The position numbers and the translations under genes were made by a program. Positions 23,732-31,735 of a stretch of DNA of 64,000 bases are shown in pieces. The DNA lies in NCBI GenBank assembly GCA_934141555.1, contig CAKPCK010000003.1, positions 43,775-107,774 of the forward strand, written 5' to 3'. Position 1 is the stretch's first letter. Every line of letters starts with the position of its first letter. Under the pieces are notes generated by a model. It had not been told where the DNA came from, did not search any database, and was given only the letters and a program-made list of their open reading frames with translations. This DNA comes from an uncultured Clostridia bacterium (GTDB lineage Bacteria > Bacillota > Clostridia > TANB77 > CAG-508).

Positions 23732-24870
23732 TAAGAAAAGTTGCTATATTAGCAAATGGTGGAGATGTATCAGGATTTAATGCAGTTATAAGAGCAATTG
23801 TAAAAACTGCTGAAAACAATGGGATAGATTGTTATGGATTTATAGATGGATATAATGGTTTATTAAAAAATAATTATGAAAAATTAAGTACAGCAAATGA
23901 TGAACATGCATCAGGAATATTACAAAAAGGTGGTTCAATAATTGGATCATCAACAAATGCAAATGTATTTCATTACAAAGTTGAAGAAAACGGAGAAACT
24001 GTTTATAAAGATTTATCAGATGTATGTGTAGAAAATATCAAAAAAGATGGATTTGATTGTCTATTTACACTTGGAGGAGATGGAACACAAAAATCAGCAA
24101 GAGATTTTTCTACAAAAGGAATAAATGTAATTGGAGTTCCAAAAACAATAGATAATGATGTTGCTTGTACAGAAATAACATTTGGATATAATACAGCAGT
24201 TTCAGTTGCTGCAGAAGCATTAGACAGACTTCATACAACAGGTGAAACACATCATAGAATAATGGTATTAGAAGTTATGGGAAGATATGCTGGTTGGATA
24301 GCATTGGAATCAGCAATTGCTGGTGGTGCAGATGTTGCATTAATACCAGAAATTCCATATGATATAAACAAAGCAGTTGAAAAAATAAATGAAAGAAGAG
24401 AAGAAGGAAAGAATTTTAGTATTGTTGTTGTTGCAGAAGGTGCAATACCACAAGGTGGAACAATAACAGTTCAAAATGTAAGAAATAATGGTGCAGGAGT
24501 TGATAACAATAAATTAGGTGGTGTTGGACAAGTTGTTGCAAAACAATTAGAAGAATTAACAGGTTTGGAAGCAAGAACAACAACATTAGGATATGTACAA
24601 AGAGGTGGTACTCCAACAGCATTTGATAGAGTTCTTTCAACAAAATATGGTGCAAAAGCAATGGAACTTGCTCTTGAAGGAAAATTTGGTGTATTAACAG
24701 TTATAAAAAACGGAAAATTGGATTCTGTTTCATTAGAAGATGTAGTTGGAAAGAATACAAAAATTGGTGCAGTTTCTGGTAATACTGCAGAAAGTAATAT
24801 TAGAAAAGTTACTATGGATCATGATTTGGTTAAAACTGCAAGAGATATTGGAATCTGCTTAGGAGATTAA
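23728..24870 (+). CDS. pfkA: 6-phosphofructokinase (380 aa)
   Basis: Phosphorylates fructose-6-phosphate to the 1,6-bisphosphate, the committing step of glycolysis. Motifs: ILANGGDVSGFNAVIRAIVK at the start, TLGGDGTQ around residue 117, PKTIDNDV with the catalytic TIDND, MGRYAGWIALESAIAGGAD and TTTLGYVQRGGTP. Gly in GGDGT is the residue associated with ATP use, while Lys in PKTIDND is more usual in PPi-type enzymes; this mixed pattern fits the ATP/mixed-substrate group III, so the phosphoryl donor should be tested. It overlaps the MFS gene by four bases and ends at a terminator. Confidence 0.94.
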   Translation: MIRKVAILANGGDVSGFNAVIRAIVKTAENNGIDCYGFIDGYNGLLKNNYEKLSTANDEHASGILQKGGSIIGSSTNANVFHYKVEENGETVYKDLSDVCVENIKKDGFDCLFTLGGDGTQKSARDFSTKGINVIGVPKTIDNDVACTEITFGYNTAVSVAAEALDRLHTTGETHHRIMVLEVMGRYAGWIALESAIAGGADVALIPEIPYDINKAVEKINERREEGKNFSIVVVAEGAIPQGGTITVQNVRNNGAGVDNNKLGGVGQVVAKQLEELTGLEARTTTLGYVQRGGTPTAFDRVLSTKYGAKAMELALEGKFGVLTVIKNGKLDSVSLEDVVGKNTKIGAVSGNTAESNIRKVTMDHDLVKTARDIGICLGD

Positions 24871-24879
24871 TGATAAAAT

Positions 24880-24914
24880 AAAGAGTTGTTACAAAAGTAA
24901 CAGCTCTTTTATAA
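24880..24914. terminator. Bidirectional intrinsic terminator
   Basis: AAAGAGTTGTTA (24881-24892), loop CAAAAG, TAACAGCTCTTTT (24899-24911). It lies between convergent pfkA and the 144-aa gene and can serve both. Confidence 0.85.
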
Positions 24915-25343
24915 ATACTTTTTTAATGTCTCAACACTATCTTCTTGCATAACAACAAAATCATCTAAAATTTGTCTAACATTTTTATCAACACTAGGAT
25001 TATTATTTAACAATCTGCGACCCTCAATAATCCCCATATTAGTACCTTGTAACAATAATTCAGAAATATTAGAATTACTTTTATCAGTCATTGTATTCAT
25101 TTGAATCCCATACCAAGTCATAGCCTTATTCATAATATTAGTTTCCTGAGGATCATCAGTTAAATCATAATTATGATAAATATTACCAACACGATTAAAA
25201 ATTTCTTTGTATTTACCATATTCAACATTTAAAACATTTTGAAATCTACTATCAGAAACTTTATCAGAAACAAATCTTATTGCATCCATTCCCATTTTTG
25301 CACCTTTACTAACTTCATTTAAAACTTTTTTATTAATATCCAT
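24909..25343 (-). CDS. Helical-bundle protein, ferritin-like appearance (144 aa), unknown
   Basis: Not assignable to a named function. The start at 25343 (MDINKKVLNEVSKGAKMGM) follows GGGAGG with normal spacing; the in-frame ATG 15 bases upstream overlaps that RBS. The chain reads as four amphipathic helices, with a central YNHYDLTDDPQETNIMNKAM-like acidic turn and ELLLQGTNMGIIEGRRLLN near the end. Similar all-helical proteins are common in Clostridia, some resembling the DUF2383/ferritin-like group, but I see no clear di-iron Glu/His pattern. It lies between pfkA and sigK and is transcribed with sigK's strand. Confidence 0.7.
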   Translation of the reverse strand: MDINKKVLNEVSKGAKMGMDAIRFVSDKVSDSRFQNVLNVEYGKYKEIFNRVGNIYHNYDLTDDPQETNIMNKAMTWYGIQMNTMTDKSNSNISELLLQGTNMGIIEGRRLLNNNPSVDKNVRQILDDFVVMQEDSVETLKKYL

Positions 25344-25406
25344 TATAAAACCTCCCATTAATAGCTATTTGTATTATTGTTAGCAAAAAATGGAATATTA
25401 TACAAA

Positions 25407-26108
25407 TTATTCTTTAATTTCTTTAGAAAGTTTATTAATAGCTTTAGTTTCAATTCTTGATACATAAGAACGAGAAATTCCCATTTCTTTAGCAATTTCA
25501 ATTTGTGTTTTAGGTTTATGACCATCAAGCCCAAAACGAAGTTCCAAAATTGTACGTTCTCTTCCTTTTAAAATAGATTTCATTTTTTCATATAAAAGTT
25601 TAACTTTCATTTTTAAATCAACAGATTCTTCAACACTTCTGTCATCATTTTCTAAAATTTCTTGTAATGTAATAACATTATCATCTTTATCTTTTCCGAT
25701 TGGTTCATCAAGAAATACTTCAGCATTTTGCTTTTTAGTTGCCCTAAAATGCATAAGAATTTCATTATCTATACATCTAGAAACATATGTAGAAAGTCTA
25801 GCACCTTTTTCAGGTTTAAAACTATTAATACCTTTGATAAGACCAATTGTACCAATAGAAATTAAGTCATCTTGGTCTACATTTGAATTGCTGTATTTTT
25901 TACAAACATGTGCAACAAGTCTTAAATTCCTTTCAATTAAAATATTACGTGCATCTTCATCTCCTGTACTTAATTTTTCAAGATAAATTCGCTCTTCTTC
26001 AGAACTTAGAGGTTCTGGAAAAAGGGAAGTTCCTGAAATGTATCCAACTGCAAAAACTGCAGTCTGTAAAAAGTGAAAAAAACCACTTATACACAATGCG
26101 GAAAACAT
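25407..26108 (-). CDS. sigK: RNA polymerase sporulation sigma factor SigK (pro-sigma-K, 233 aa)
   Basis: Late mother-cell sigma factor. Residues 1-20 (start MFSALCISGFFHFLQTAVFA) are hydrophobic and correspond to the pro-sequence removed by regulated proteolysis in Bacillus. Then come PEPLSSEEERIYLEKL, region 2 with NLRLVAHVCKKYSN, DLISIGTIGLIKGINSF and the DNA-melting stretch STYVSRCIDNEILMHFRA, and region 4 with ILELRFGLDGHKPKTQIEIA and GISRSYVSRIETKAINKL. The ORF is intact; there is no skin-type interruption. The start at 26108 has GGAGGTTTTT before it; the ATG at 26120 lies upstream of this RBS. Its presence indicates a sporulating lineage. Confidence 0.93.
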   Translation of the reverse strand: MFSALCISGFFHFLQTAVFAVGYISGTSLFPEPLSSEEERIYLEKLSTGDEDARNILIERNLRLVAHVCKKYSNSNVDQDDLISIGTIGLIKGINSFKPEKGARLSTYVSRCIDNEILMHFRATKKQNAEVFLDEPIGKDKDDNVITLQEILENDDRSVEESVDLKMKVKLLYEKMKSILKGRERTILELRFGLDGHKPKTQIEIAKEMGISRSYVSRIETKAINKLSKEIKE

Positions 26109-26138
26109 AAAAACCTCCATATAATTTTATTAAGAACT

Positions 26139-26156
26139 CATATAACAAATTATATG
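26139..26156 (-). promoter_or_regulatory. Inverted repeat upstream of sigK
   Basis: CATATAA (26139-26145), CAAA, TTATATG (26150-26156), about 31 bases before the sigK start. On the minus strand CATATAAT resembles a sigma-E -10. No convincing -35, so this could be promoter, operator or neither. Confidence 0.3.
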
Positions 26157-26212
26157 TTAGAAAAAAATAAAAGTGCATGGACTAAAAAAATATATAAATA
26201 ACAATAAAATGC

Positions 26213-26241
26213 TTGACAAATGCAAACAAATGTTTTAAAAT
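26213..26241 (+). promoter_or_regulatory. Promoter of the ORF6N-PLD gene with an SOS-box-like element
   Basis: TTGACA (26213-26218), 17-base spacer, TAAAAT (26236-26241). The last 12 spacer bases are AAACAAATGTTT, at the same place as GAACAAATGTTT in the dinB promoter (55388-55416). Confidence 0.75.
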
Positions 26242-26269
26242 ATACATAATCATAAAAGGATGTGAATTT

Positions 26270-27214
26270 ATGGAAAATGAAAATTTAATCATTAAAGATG
26301 ATATATCTAATGAAGAAATAAAAAATTTAATATATACAATAAGAGGAAAACAGGTTATGCTAGATAGTGATGTAGCAATGCTATATCATTATCAAACTAA
26401 GAGAATAAATGAAGCAGTAAAGAGAAATAAAGAAAGATTTCCAGAAAATTTTTGCTTTCAATTAACGACAGAAGAAATTGAAAATATAAAAATGCCAAAT
26501 GAAGTTTTGAATTTTAAAAGTGAAAATAACTGGTCGCAATTTGCGACTAGTTCTAAAAGTGAAAATATAAAACATAGAGGAAAAAAATATTTGCCATATG
26601 TATTTACTGAACAAGGAATAGCAATGTTATCAGGTTTATTAAAGAATAATATAGCTGTTCAAGTAAGTATAAATATTATGAATGCTTTTGTAGAAATGAG
26701 AAAATTTCTAATACAAAATGGACAAATATTTGAAAGATTAACTAACATAGAATACAAATTATTAGAACATGATAAAAAATTTAATGAAGTCTTTAATCAA
26801 CTTCAAGTAGAAGAAAATATAAAACAAAAAATATTTTTTGAAGGACAAATATATGATGCATATAGTTTGATAATCGACATCATAAAAAAAGCAAATAAAA
26901 AGATTTTAATAATAGATAATTATATAGATGATAGTGTTTTAAAGATGCTTACTAAGAAAAACAATAATGTAGAAGTAGTAATACTGACTTCAGATAAAAG
27001 TAATATCCAACAAATTGATATTCAAAAATTTAATAAAGAATACCCTATATTAAAGGTTGCAAAGACTAATAAATTTCATGATAGATTTATAATTATAGAC
27101 AATGAAGAAATGTATCATTTAGGAGCATCAATAAAAGATTTAGGAAAAAAGTGTTTTGGAATAAATAAAATTGAAGATGTAGAAATTATAGAAAAAATTT
27201 TAAACTATAAATAA
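26270..27214 (+). CDS. ORF6N-domain protein with C-terminal phospholipase D-like domain (314 aa)
   Basis: Two-part protein. The N-terminal ORF6N domain (about residues 10-130) is a phage-type, KilA-N-related module: YTIRGKQVMLDSDVAMLYHY, RNKERFPENFCFQLT and KYLPYVFTEQGIAMLSGLL. The C-terminal part (about 200-314) has the look of a PLD/HKD nuclease fold: KKILIIDNYIDDSVLKML, then HDRFIIIDNEEMYHLGASI containing a His-x-Arg-type half site and an Asp. One half-site suggests a dimer forms the active centre (inference). The start at 26270 follows AAAAGGATG. It has a promoter with an SOS-like box and a palindrome within the coding region (26529-26551). It is probably an accessory or phage-related gene; the role is unknown. 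Confidence 0.85.
   Translation: MENENLIIKDDISNEEIKNLIYTIRGKQVMLDSDVAMLYHYQTKRINEAVKRNKERFPENFCFQLTTEEIENIKMPNEVLNFKSENNWSQFATSSKSENIKHRGKKYLPYVFTEQGIAMLSGLLKNNIAVQVSINIMNAFVEMRKFLIQNGQIFERLTNIEYKLLEHDKKFNEVFNQLQVEENIKQKIFFEGQIYDAYSLIIDIIKKANKKILIIDNYIDDSVLKMLTKKNNNVEVVILTSDKSNIQQIDIQKFNKEYPILKVAKTNKFHDRFIIIDNEEMYHLGASIKDLGKKCFGINKIEDVEIIEKILNYK
26529..26551 (+). repeat. Palindrome inside the ORF6N gene
   Basis: ACTGGTCGCAA (26529-26539), T, TTGCGACTAGT (26541-26551): 10 of 11 positions pair. It encodes the WSQFATSS segment just before the KYLPYVFTEQG motif. Confidence 0.8.
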
Positions 27215-27251
27215 AGAATTATAAGAGGAGAAAAATATAAATAATTTTCAA

Positions 27252-27272
27252 ATAATACTTGAAAAGTATTAT
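27252..27272 (+). promoter_or_regulatory. Palindrome overlapping the gap -35 box (candidate operator)
   Basis: ATAATACTT (27252-27260), GAA, AAGTATTAT (27264-27272), perfect 9-base arms centred on the -35 of the gap promoter. Confidence 0.55.
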
Positions 27273-27287
27273 CATTTGTTATAGAAT
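27259..27287 (+). promoter_or_regulatory. Probable gap promoter
   Basis: TTGAAA (27259-27264), 17-base spacer, TAGAAT (27282-27287). Confidence 0.55.
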
Positions 27288-27321
27288 AAAAATGCCTAAA
27301 AAGGTAAATAATAGATAAAAA

Positions 27322-27345
27322 TGAAATTAGAAGAAACTAATTTCA
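27322..27345 (+). promoter_or_regulatory. 5' leader hairpin before the gap ribosome binding site
   Basis: TGAAATTAG (27322-27330), AAGAAA, CTAATTTCA (27337-27345), ending 3 bases before AAGGAGG. Such leader stems can stabilise glycolytic mRNAs; the role here is inferred. Confidence 0.5.
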
Positions 27346-27361
27346 AAAAGGAGGAAATTTT

Positions 27362-28372
27362 ATGTCAGTAAAAGTAGGAATTAACGGATTTGGAAGAATA
27401 GGAAAACTAGCATTCCAAGCAGCACTAGGTAAAGAGGAGGTTGAAGTTGTAGCAGTAAACGATCCATTTGTAGCAGCTGATTACATGGCATATATGACAA
27501 AATTTGACACTGTACATGGAAGATTTAACGGAACAGTTGAAGAAAAAGACGGAAACTTAGTAGTAAATGGAAGAGTAATAAAAGTATATAATGAAATGGA
27601 CCCAAAAAACATTCCTTGGGGAGAACTTGGAGTTGAATATGTATTAGAATGTTCTGGTGTATTTACAACAATGGAAAAAGCACAAGCACACTTAGATGCA
27701 GGAGCTAAAAAAGTTCTTATAAGTGCACCATCAAAAGATGCTCCAATGTTTGTAATGGGAGTAAATAATGAAACATATAGTTCAGACATGAACATTGTAT
27801 CAAATGCATCTTGTACAACAAACTGTTTAGCACCTTTAGCAAAAATAATAAATGATAATTTCGGAATCAAAGAAGGATTAATGACAACAGTTCACTCAAC
27901 AACAGCAACACAAAAAACAGTTGATGGAGCTTCAAAGAAAGATTGGAGAGGTGGACGTGCTGCATCTGCAAACATTATTCCATCATCAACAGGAGCTGCA
28001 AAAGCAGTAGGAAAAGTTATACCATCATTAAATGGAAAATTAACAGGTATGTCATTCAGAGTACCAACAGTTGATGTTTCAGTTGTTGACTTAACATGTA
28101 ATCTAGAAAGACCAACAACATATGAAGAAATATGTGCAGCAGTTAAAAGAGCATCTGAAAACGAATTAAAAGGAATTGTTGAATATACAGACGAACCAGT
28201 TGTATCTTCAGATTTCTTAAGTGATATGCATACATCAATATTTGATGCAACAGCAGGAATCATGTTAACAGATACATTTGTTAAATTAGTTGCATGGTAT
28301 GATAATGAATGGGGATATTCAAACAAGTTAGTTGATTTAGCTTGCTATATGTCAACAGTAGATCATAAATAA
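27362..28372 (+). CDS. gap: Glyceraldehyde-3-phosphate dehydrogenase (336 aa)
   Basis: NAD-linked oxidation and phosphorylation of glyceraldehyde-3-phosphate in glycolysis. Rossmann start VGINGFGRIGKLAFQAA, catalytic Cys in NASCTTNCLAPLAKI, the active-site His and binding loop near TTVHSTTATQKTVDG, RRAASANIIPSSTGAAKAVG-type phosphate site (here GGRAASANIIPSSTGAAKAV), and C-terminal WYDNEWGYSNKLVDL. Length is normal. RBS AAGGAGGAAATTTT is very strong, as expected for an abundant enzyme. It has its own promoter, a leader with two inverted repeats, and a terminator before pgk. Confidence 0.97.
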   Translation: MSVKVGINGFGRIGKLAFQAALGKEEVEVVAVNDPFVAADYMAYMTKFDTVHGRFNGTVEEKDGNLVVNGRVIKVYNEMDPKNIPWGELGVEYVLECSGVFTTMEKAQAHLDAGAKKVLISAPSKDAPMFVMGVNNETYSSDMNIVSNASCTTNCLAPLAKIINDNFGIKEGLMTTVHSTTATQKTVDGASKKDWRGGRAASANIIPSSTGAAKAVGKVIPSLNGKLTGMSFRVPTVDVSVVDLTCNLERPTTYEEICAAVKRASENELKGIVEYTDEPVVSSDFLSDMHTSIFDATAGIMLTDTFVKLVAWYDNEWGYSNKLVDLACYMSTVDHK

Positions 28373-28383
28373 TAATTCAACTT

Positions 28384-28424
28384 GGGTTAGGGTGTTAGAG
28401 CTTGTCTAACCTCTAACCTTTTTG
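28384..28424 (+). terminator. Intrinsic terminator between gap and pgk
   Basis: GGTTAGGGTGTTAG pairs, with one bulge, with CTAACCTCTAACC (28406-28418), then TTTTT. Confidence 0.85.
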
Positions 28425-28427
28425 AAG

Positions 28428-28436
28428 TGATATAAT
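28428..28436 (+). promoter_or_regulatory. Extended -10 promoter, probably for pgk
   Basis: TGATATAAT (28428-28436) is a perfect extended -10; no -35 match lies 17 bases upstream. It follows the gap terminator, so a promoter is expected here. Confidence 0.45.
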
Positions 28437-28484
28437 TAAAAAATATATTTTAATTATTTTTATATAAGAAAGGAAAAACTTATT

Positions 28485-29669
28485 ATGAGTAAAAAAACAA
28501 TAAAAGATATTGATTTAAAAGGAAAAAGAGTATTTGTTAGATGTGATTTTAACGTACCTATGGACGAAAATCAAAATATAACAGATAACAGAAGAATTGT
28601 TTCAGCATTACCAACAATAAAATATTTAATAGATCAAGGATGTAAAATAGTATTATCTTCACATTTAGGAAGACCAAAGGGAGAATTTAAAAAAGAATTT
28701 TCACTTGCACCAGTTGCAAAAGAACTTTCAAAACAATTGGGACAAGAAGTTTTAATGGCAGAAGATGTTGTTGGAGAAAGTGCTCAAAAATTAGCTGAAA
28801 ATTTACAACCAGGACAAGTAATGTTACTTGAAAATGTTAGATTCCATAAAGAAGAAACAGATAATGATCCAGAATTTGCAAAAAAATTAGCAAGTTTCGG
28901 AGAAATATTTGTAAATGATGCATTTGGAACAGCACATAGAGCACATGCTTCAACAGAAGGTGTAGCACATTATTTACCAGCTGTTTCAGGATTTCTAATA
29001 GAAAAAGAATTAAAATTCTTAGGAGAAGCATTACAAAATCCAGAAAGACCATTTGTATCAATATTAGGAGGATCTAAAGTATCTGATAAAATAGGTGTAA
29101 TAGATAGTTTATTAGAAAAAGTAAATGTATTATTAATTGGTGGAGGAATGGCTTATACATTCTATAAAGCATTAGGATATAAAATAGGAAATTCAATTTG
29201 TGAAGATGATAAAATAGACTTAGCAAAAGAATTAATGAAAAAAGCTGAAGAAAAAGGCGTAAAAATGTTATTACCAATAGATAACAAATTAGGAAAAGAA
29301 TTTTCAGCAAATACTGAAACAATGTATGCAGATAGAGAATCAATACCAGATGGATGGGAAGGATTAGACATTGGACCAAAAACAATTGAATTATATGCTG
29401 AAGAATTAAGAAAAGCCAAAACAGTAATATGGAATGGAACAGTAGGTGTAGCAGAATTTGAAGCATTTGCTGAAGGAACAAACAAATTAGCACAAGTATT
29501 AGCAGAATTAGATGCAACAACAATAATTGGTGGTGGTGATACAGCTGCAGCAATTCAAAAAGCAGGTGTTGCAGATAAAATGACACATGTTTCAACAGGT
29601 GGAGGAGCATCATTAGAATTTATAGAAGGTAAAAAATTACCAGGAATAGAATGTTTATTAGACAAATAG
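28485..29669 (+). CDS. pgk: Phosphoglycerate kinase (394 aa)
   Basis: Transfers phosphate from 1,3-bisphosphoglycerate to ADP. Motifs: KRVFVRCDFNVPMDE (substrate-binding Arg and Asp), SSHLGRPKG, ENVRFHKEE, NDAFGTAHRAHAS, VSILGGSKVSDKI, and the nucleotide-binding C-terminal IIGGGDTAAA and HVSTGGGASLEFIEG. Length is normal. It begins the multi-gene run that leads through the Nudix, guanylate kinase-like and tpiA genes; its downstream neighbour starts 40 bases after the stop. Confidence 0.97.
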   Translation: MSKKTIKDIDLKGKRVFVRCDFNVPMDENQNITDNRRIVSALPTIKYLIDQGCKIVLSSHLGRPKGEFKKEFSLAPVAKELSKQLGQEVLMAEDVVGESAQKLAENLQPGQVMLLENVRFHKEETDNDPEFAKKLASFGEIFVNDAFGTAHRAHASTEGVAHYLPAVSGFLIEKELKFLGEALQNPERPFVSILGGSKVSDKIGVIDSLLEKVNVLLIGGGMAYTFYKALGYKIGNSICEDDKIDLAKELMKKAEEKGVKMLLPIDNKLGKEFSANTETMYADRESIPDGWEGLDIGPKTIELYAEELRKAKTVIWNGTVGVAEFEAFAEGTNKLAQVLAELDATTIIGGGDTAAAIQKAGVADKMTHVSTGGGASLEFIEGKKLPGIECLLDK

Positions 29670-29709
29670 GAAATAAATAGTTTGAGGAGAGAAAGGCAGT
29701 ATATGCAAA

Positions 29710-30300
29710 ATGGAAAATCTAAGGAATCCTAGAGTATTAGGAACACAATATAGAGTATATGACAAAGACGGAAAATATAAAAGAACAATAGATAAAACAG
29801 ATGAAAAAAACTTAGATGAAAGTGATTGGCTAAAAGGAGTTACATGTTTTGTTATAAATGAAAAAGGAGAAGTTCTTATAGAAGTAAGAGCCAATAAAGG
29901 ACTTACACCTGGAAAAAATGATTTATGCTCAGGACATTTAGATAATGATGAAACAGAAACTCAAGCTATGGTAAGAGAATTAAAAGAAGAACTTGGAATA
30001 AACCTAGAGGAATCAATGAATGTTGTAAAAGTTACACAACAAGGTGTTCCTCTTGGTTTTGAGAGTTCTAAAAAAATAAAAAATTTCTTTATAACATTTT
30101 ATTGCTTAAAAAGAAATTCATCAAAAATTGAAATTCAAAAAGAAGAAATAGACAAATATGTTTGGTTACCATTAGAAGAAACATTTCAATTATTAAAATG
30201 TGGAAGAACAAAATTTCCTAAAAATTTTGATTATAGTGATATATTTGAAAAAGTTAGAGGAATTTATTGTGGTAAAGGAAACACTCAAAGAGAGGAATAA
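29710..30300 (+). CDS. Nudix hydrolase (196 aa)
   Basis: The Nudix box is intact: G-x5-E-x7-REUxEExGU is matched by GHLDNDETETQAMVRELKEE followed by LGI. Nudix enzymes split a diphosphate linked to another group, with substrates from oxidised nucleotides to NDP-sugars and isopentenyl diphosphate. The N-terminal extension (RVYDKDGKYKRTIDKTDEKN) and ring around VTCFVINEKGEVLIEVRA resemble the IDI/ADP-ribose-type group, but I cannot name a substrate. It lies inside the glycolytic run, two bases before the guanylate-kinase-like gene, which suggests the pair work together on nucleotides. Confidence 0.88.
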   Translation: MENLRNPRVLGTQYRVYDKDGKYKRTIDKTDEKNLDESDWLKGVTCFVINEKGEVLIEVRANKGLTPGKNDLCSGHLDNDETETQAMVRELKEELGINLEESMNVVKVTQQGVPLGFESSKKIKNFFITFYCLKRNSSKIEIQKEEIDKYVWLPLEETFQLLKCGRTKFPKNFDYSDIFEKVRGIYCGKGNTQREE

Positions 30301-30302
30301 TT

Positions 30303-30893
30303 ATGATAGTAACATTATCAGGAATAACAGGAACTGGCAAATCTTTTTTTAAAGATGCGATATCAAAAGAACTTAATTTTAAAAATTTAGCAATTGTCAC
30401 AACAAGAAATAAAAGGAAAAATGAAGTTAATGGTATTGATAAAGAATTTGTAAGTGAAGAAGAATTCGAAAAACTAGTGAAAAATAAAGAAGTTGTAGTT
30501 GATTTTGAATTTCTTGGAGCAAAATATGGATATAGAAAAGAAAAACTAGAATCAAGTGAAAATCAAGTAACAGAAGTACATTATAGTACTATATATGAAA
30601 TAAAAAAATATACTCCAAATATATTTTCAATATATATAATCCCCAAAGATATAAAAAGAGCAAAGCTCGAATTGAAAAATAGGGAGCTTCCAAGTGAAGT
30701 TGTAAAGAAAAGATTACAAGAAATAGATGAACATATAAAAGAATATTCTGCAAATAAAGAATTGCAAAAACAATTTGATTGTGAATTTATAAATGACTAC
30801 ACTGATGAAGCAAAGAAAAACTTGATTAATATAATAAAAGAGAGACTAAAAAGCAATGAAGATGATTATAATTCAAAAACTATAAATGTCTAG
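30303..30893 (+). CDS. Guanylate kinase-like P-loop protein (196 aa)
   Basis: The P-loop is GITGTGKSFF at residues 7-16. The next part matches the GMP-binding region of guanylate kinases: TTRNKRKNEVNGIDKEFVSE corresponds to TTRxxRxGExxGxDYxFVS. The lid region, however, is divergent, and the protein ends in a Lys/Asp/Asn-rich tail. It is therefore GMK family, but probably not the main cellular guanylate kinase; a nucleotide kinase with a different acceptor is possible. The start is two bases after the Nudix stop, and tpiA follows by 36 bases. Confidence 0.8.
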   Translation: MIVTLSGITGTGKSFFKDAISKELNFKNLAIVTTRNKRKNEVNGIDKEFVSEEEFEKLVKNKEVVVDFEFLGAKYGYRKEKLESSENQVTEVHYSTIYEIKKYTPNIFSIYIIPKDIKRAKLELKNRELPSEVVKKRLQEIDEHIKEYSANKELQKQFDCEFINDYTDEAKKNLINIIKERLKSNEDDYNSKTINV

Positions 30894-30929
30894 AAGCTCT
30901 CTAAATTATAGAAAGGAATTGAATTTTTT

Positions 30930-31682
30930 ATGAGAAGAAAAGTAATTGCAGGAAATTGGAAAATGAATATGCTTCCAAATGAAGCTATTAATTTTATTGA
31001 AGAATTAACACCACTTGTAAGTGACACAAAAAATGAAGTTATTTTATGTGTGCCATATACAGATTTATTTTATTCATTACTAAATGTACAAGGAACAAAT
31101 ATAAAAATAGGTGCCCAAAATATGCACTGGGAAGAAAAAGGAGCATATACAGGAGAAGTATCTGCACAAATGCTAAAATCTATAGGAGTAGAATATGTAA
31201 TAATAGGACACTCAGAAAGAAGACAATATTTTGCAGAAACAGATGAAACAGTAAATAAAAAAGTAAAATCAGCATTAGCAGTTGGACTAAAACCAATAAT
31301 ATGTGTTGGCGAAACTCTTGAACAAAGAGAATCAGGTCAAACAGAAGCAATAGTTACAAGTCAAATAGAAAAAGCCTTAGAAGGTGTACCAGCAGAAGAT
31401 TTAGAAAAAATTATTGTAGCATATGAACCAATATGGGCAATAGGAACAGGAAAAACAGCAACAAAAGAAGATGCAAACAATACAATAATGGAAATAAGAA
31501 AAAAAATAGCAGAAATATATGGACAAAATGAGGCAAATGGAGTTATAATACAATATGGCGGAAGCGTAAAATCATCAAATGCAAAAGAACTATTTGAGAT
31601 GTCAGATATAGATGGAGGCCTTGTAGGAGGAGCAAGTTTAAAATCTGAAGAATTCGCTAAAATTGTAAATTATGATAGATAA
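30930..31682 (+). CDS. tpiA: Triose-phosphate isomerase (250 aa)
   Basis: Interconverts dihydroxyacetone phosphate and glyceraldehyde-3-phosphate. Catalytic residues are all in context: Asn/Lys in VIAGNWKMNM, His in VIIGHSERRQYF, Glu in VAYEPIWAIGTGKTA (loop 6), and phosphate-binding GGSVKSSN and DGGLVGGASLK. Length is normal. RBS GAAAGGA with rather long spacing. The next gene, gpmI, follows 53 bases later. Confidence 0.97.
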   Translation: MRRKVIAGNWKMNMLPNEAINFIEELTPLVSDTKNEVILCVPYTDLFYSLLNVQGTNIKIGAQNMHWEEKGAYTGEVSAQMLKSIGVEYVIIGHSERRQYFAETDETVNKKVKSALAVGLKPIICVGETLEQRESGQTEAIVTSQIEKALEGVPAEDLEKIIVAYEPIWAIGTGKTATKEDANNTIMEIRKKIAEIYGQNEANGVIIQYGGSVKSSNAKELFEMSDIDGGLVGGASLKSEEFAKIVNYDR

Positions 31683-31735
31683 TTGGTTCAAAACAATACA
31701 ACTATTGTTATTTGAATTGGAAAGGGATGAAAATA

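Noticed and set aside
24416..24661. Leu/His-rich open frames on the opposite strand of pfkA and many other genes
   Set aside because: They mirror codon bias of the real genes (runs of Leu, Ile, His), lack RBSs and have no recognisable domains. The same applies to similar frames throughout the window.
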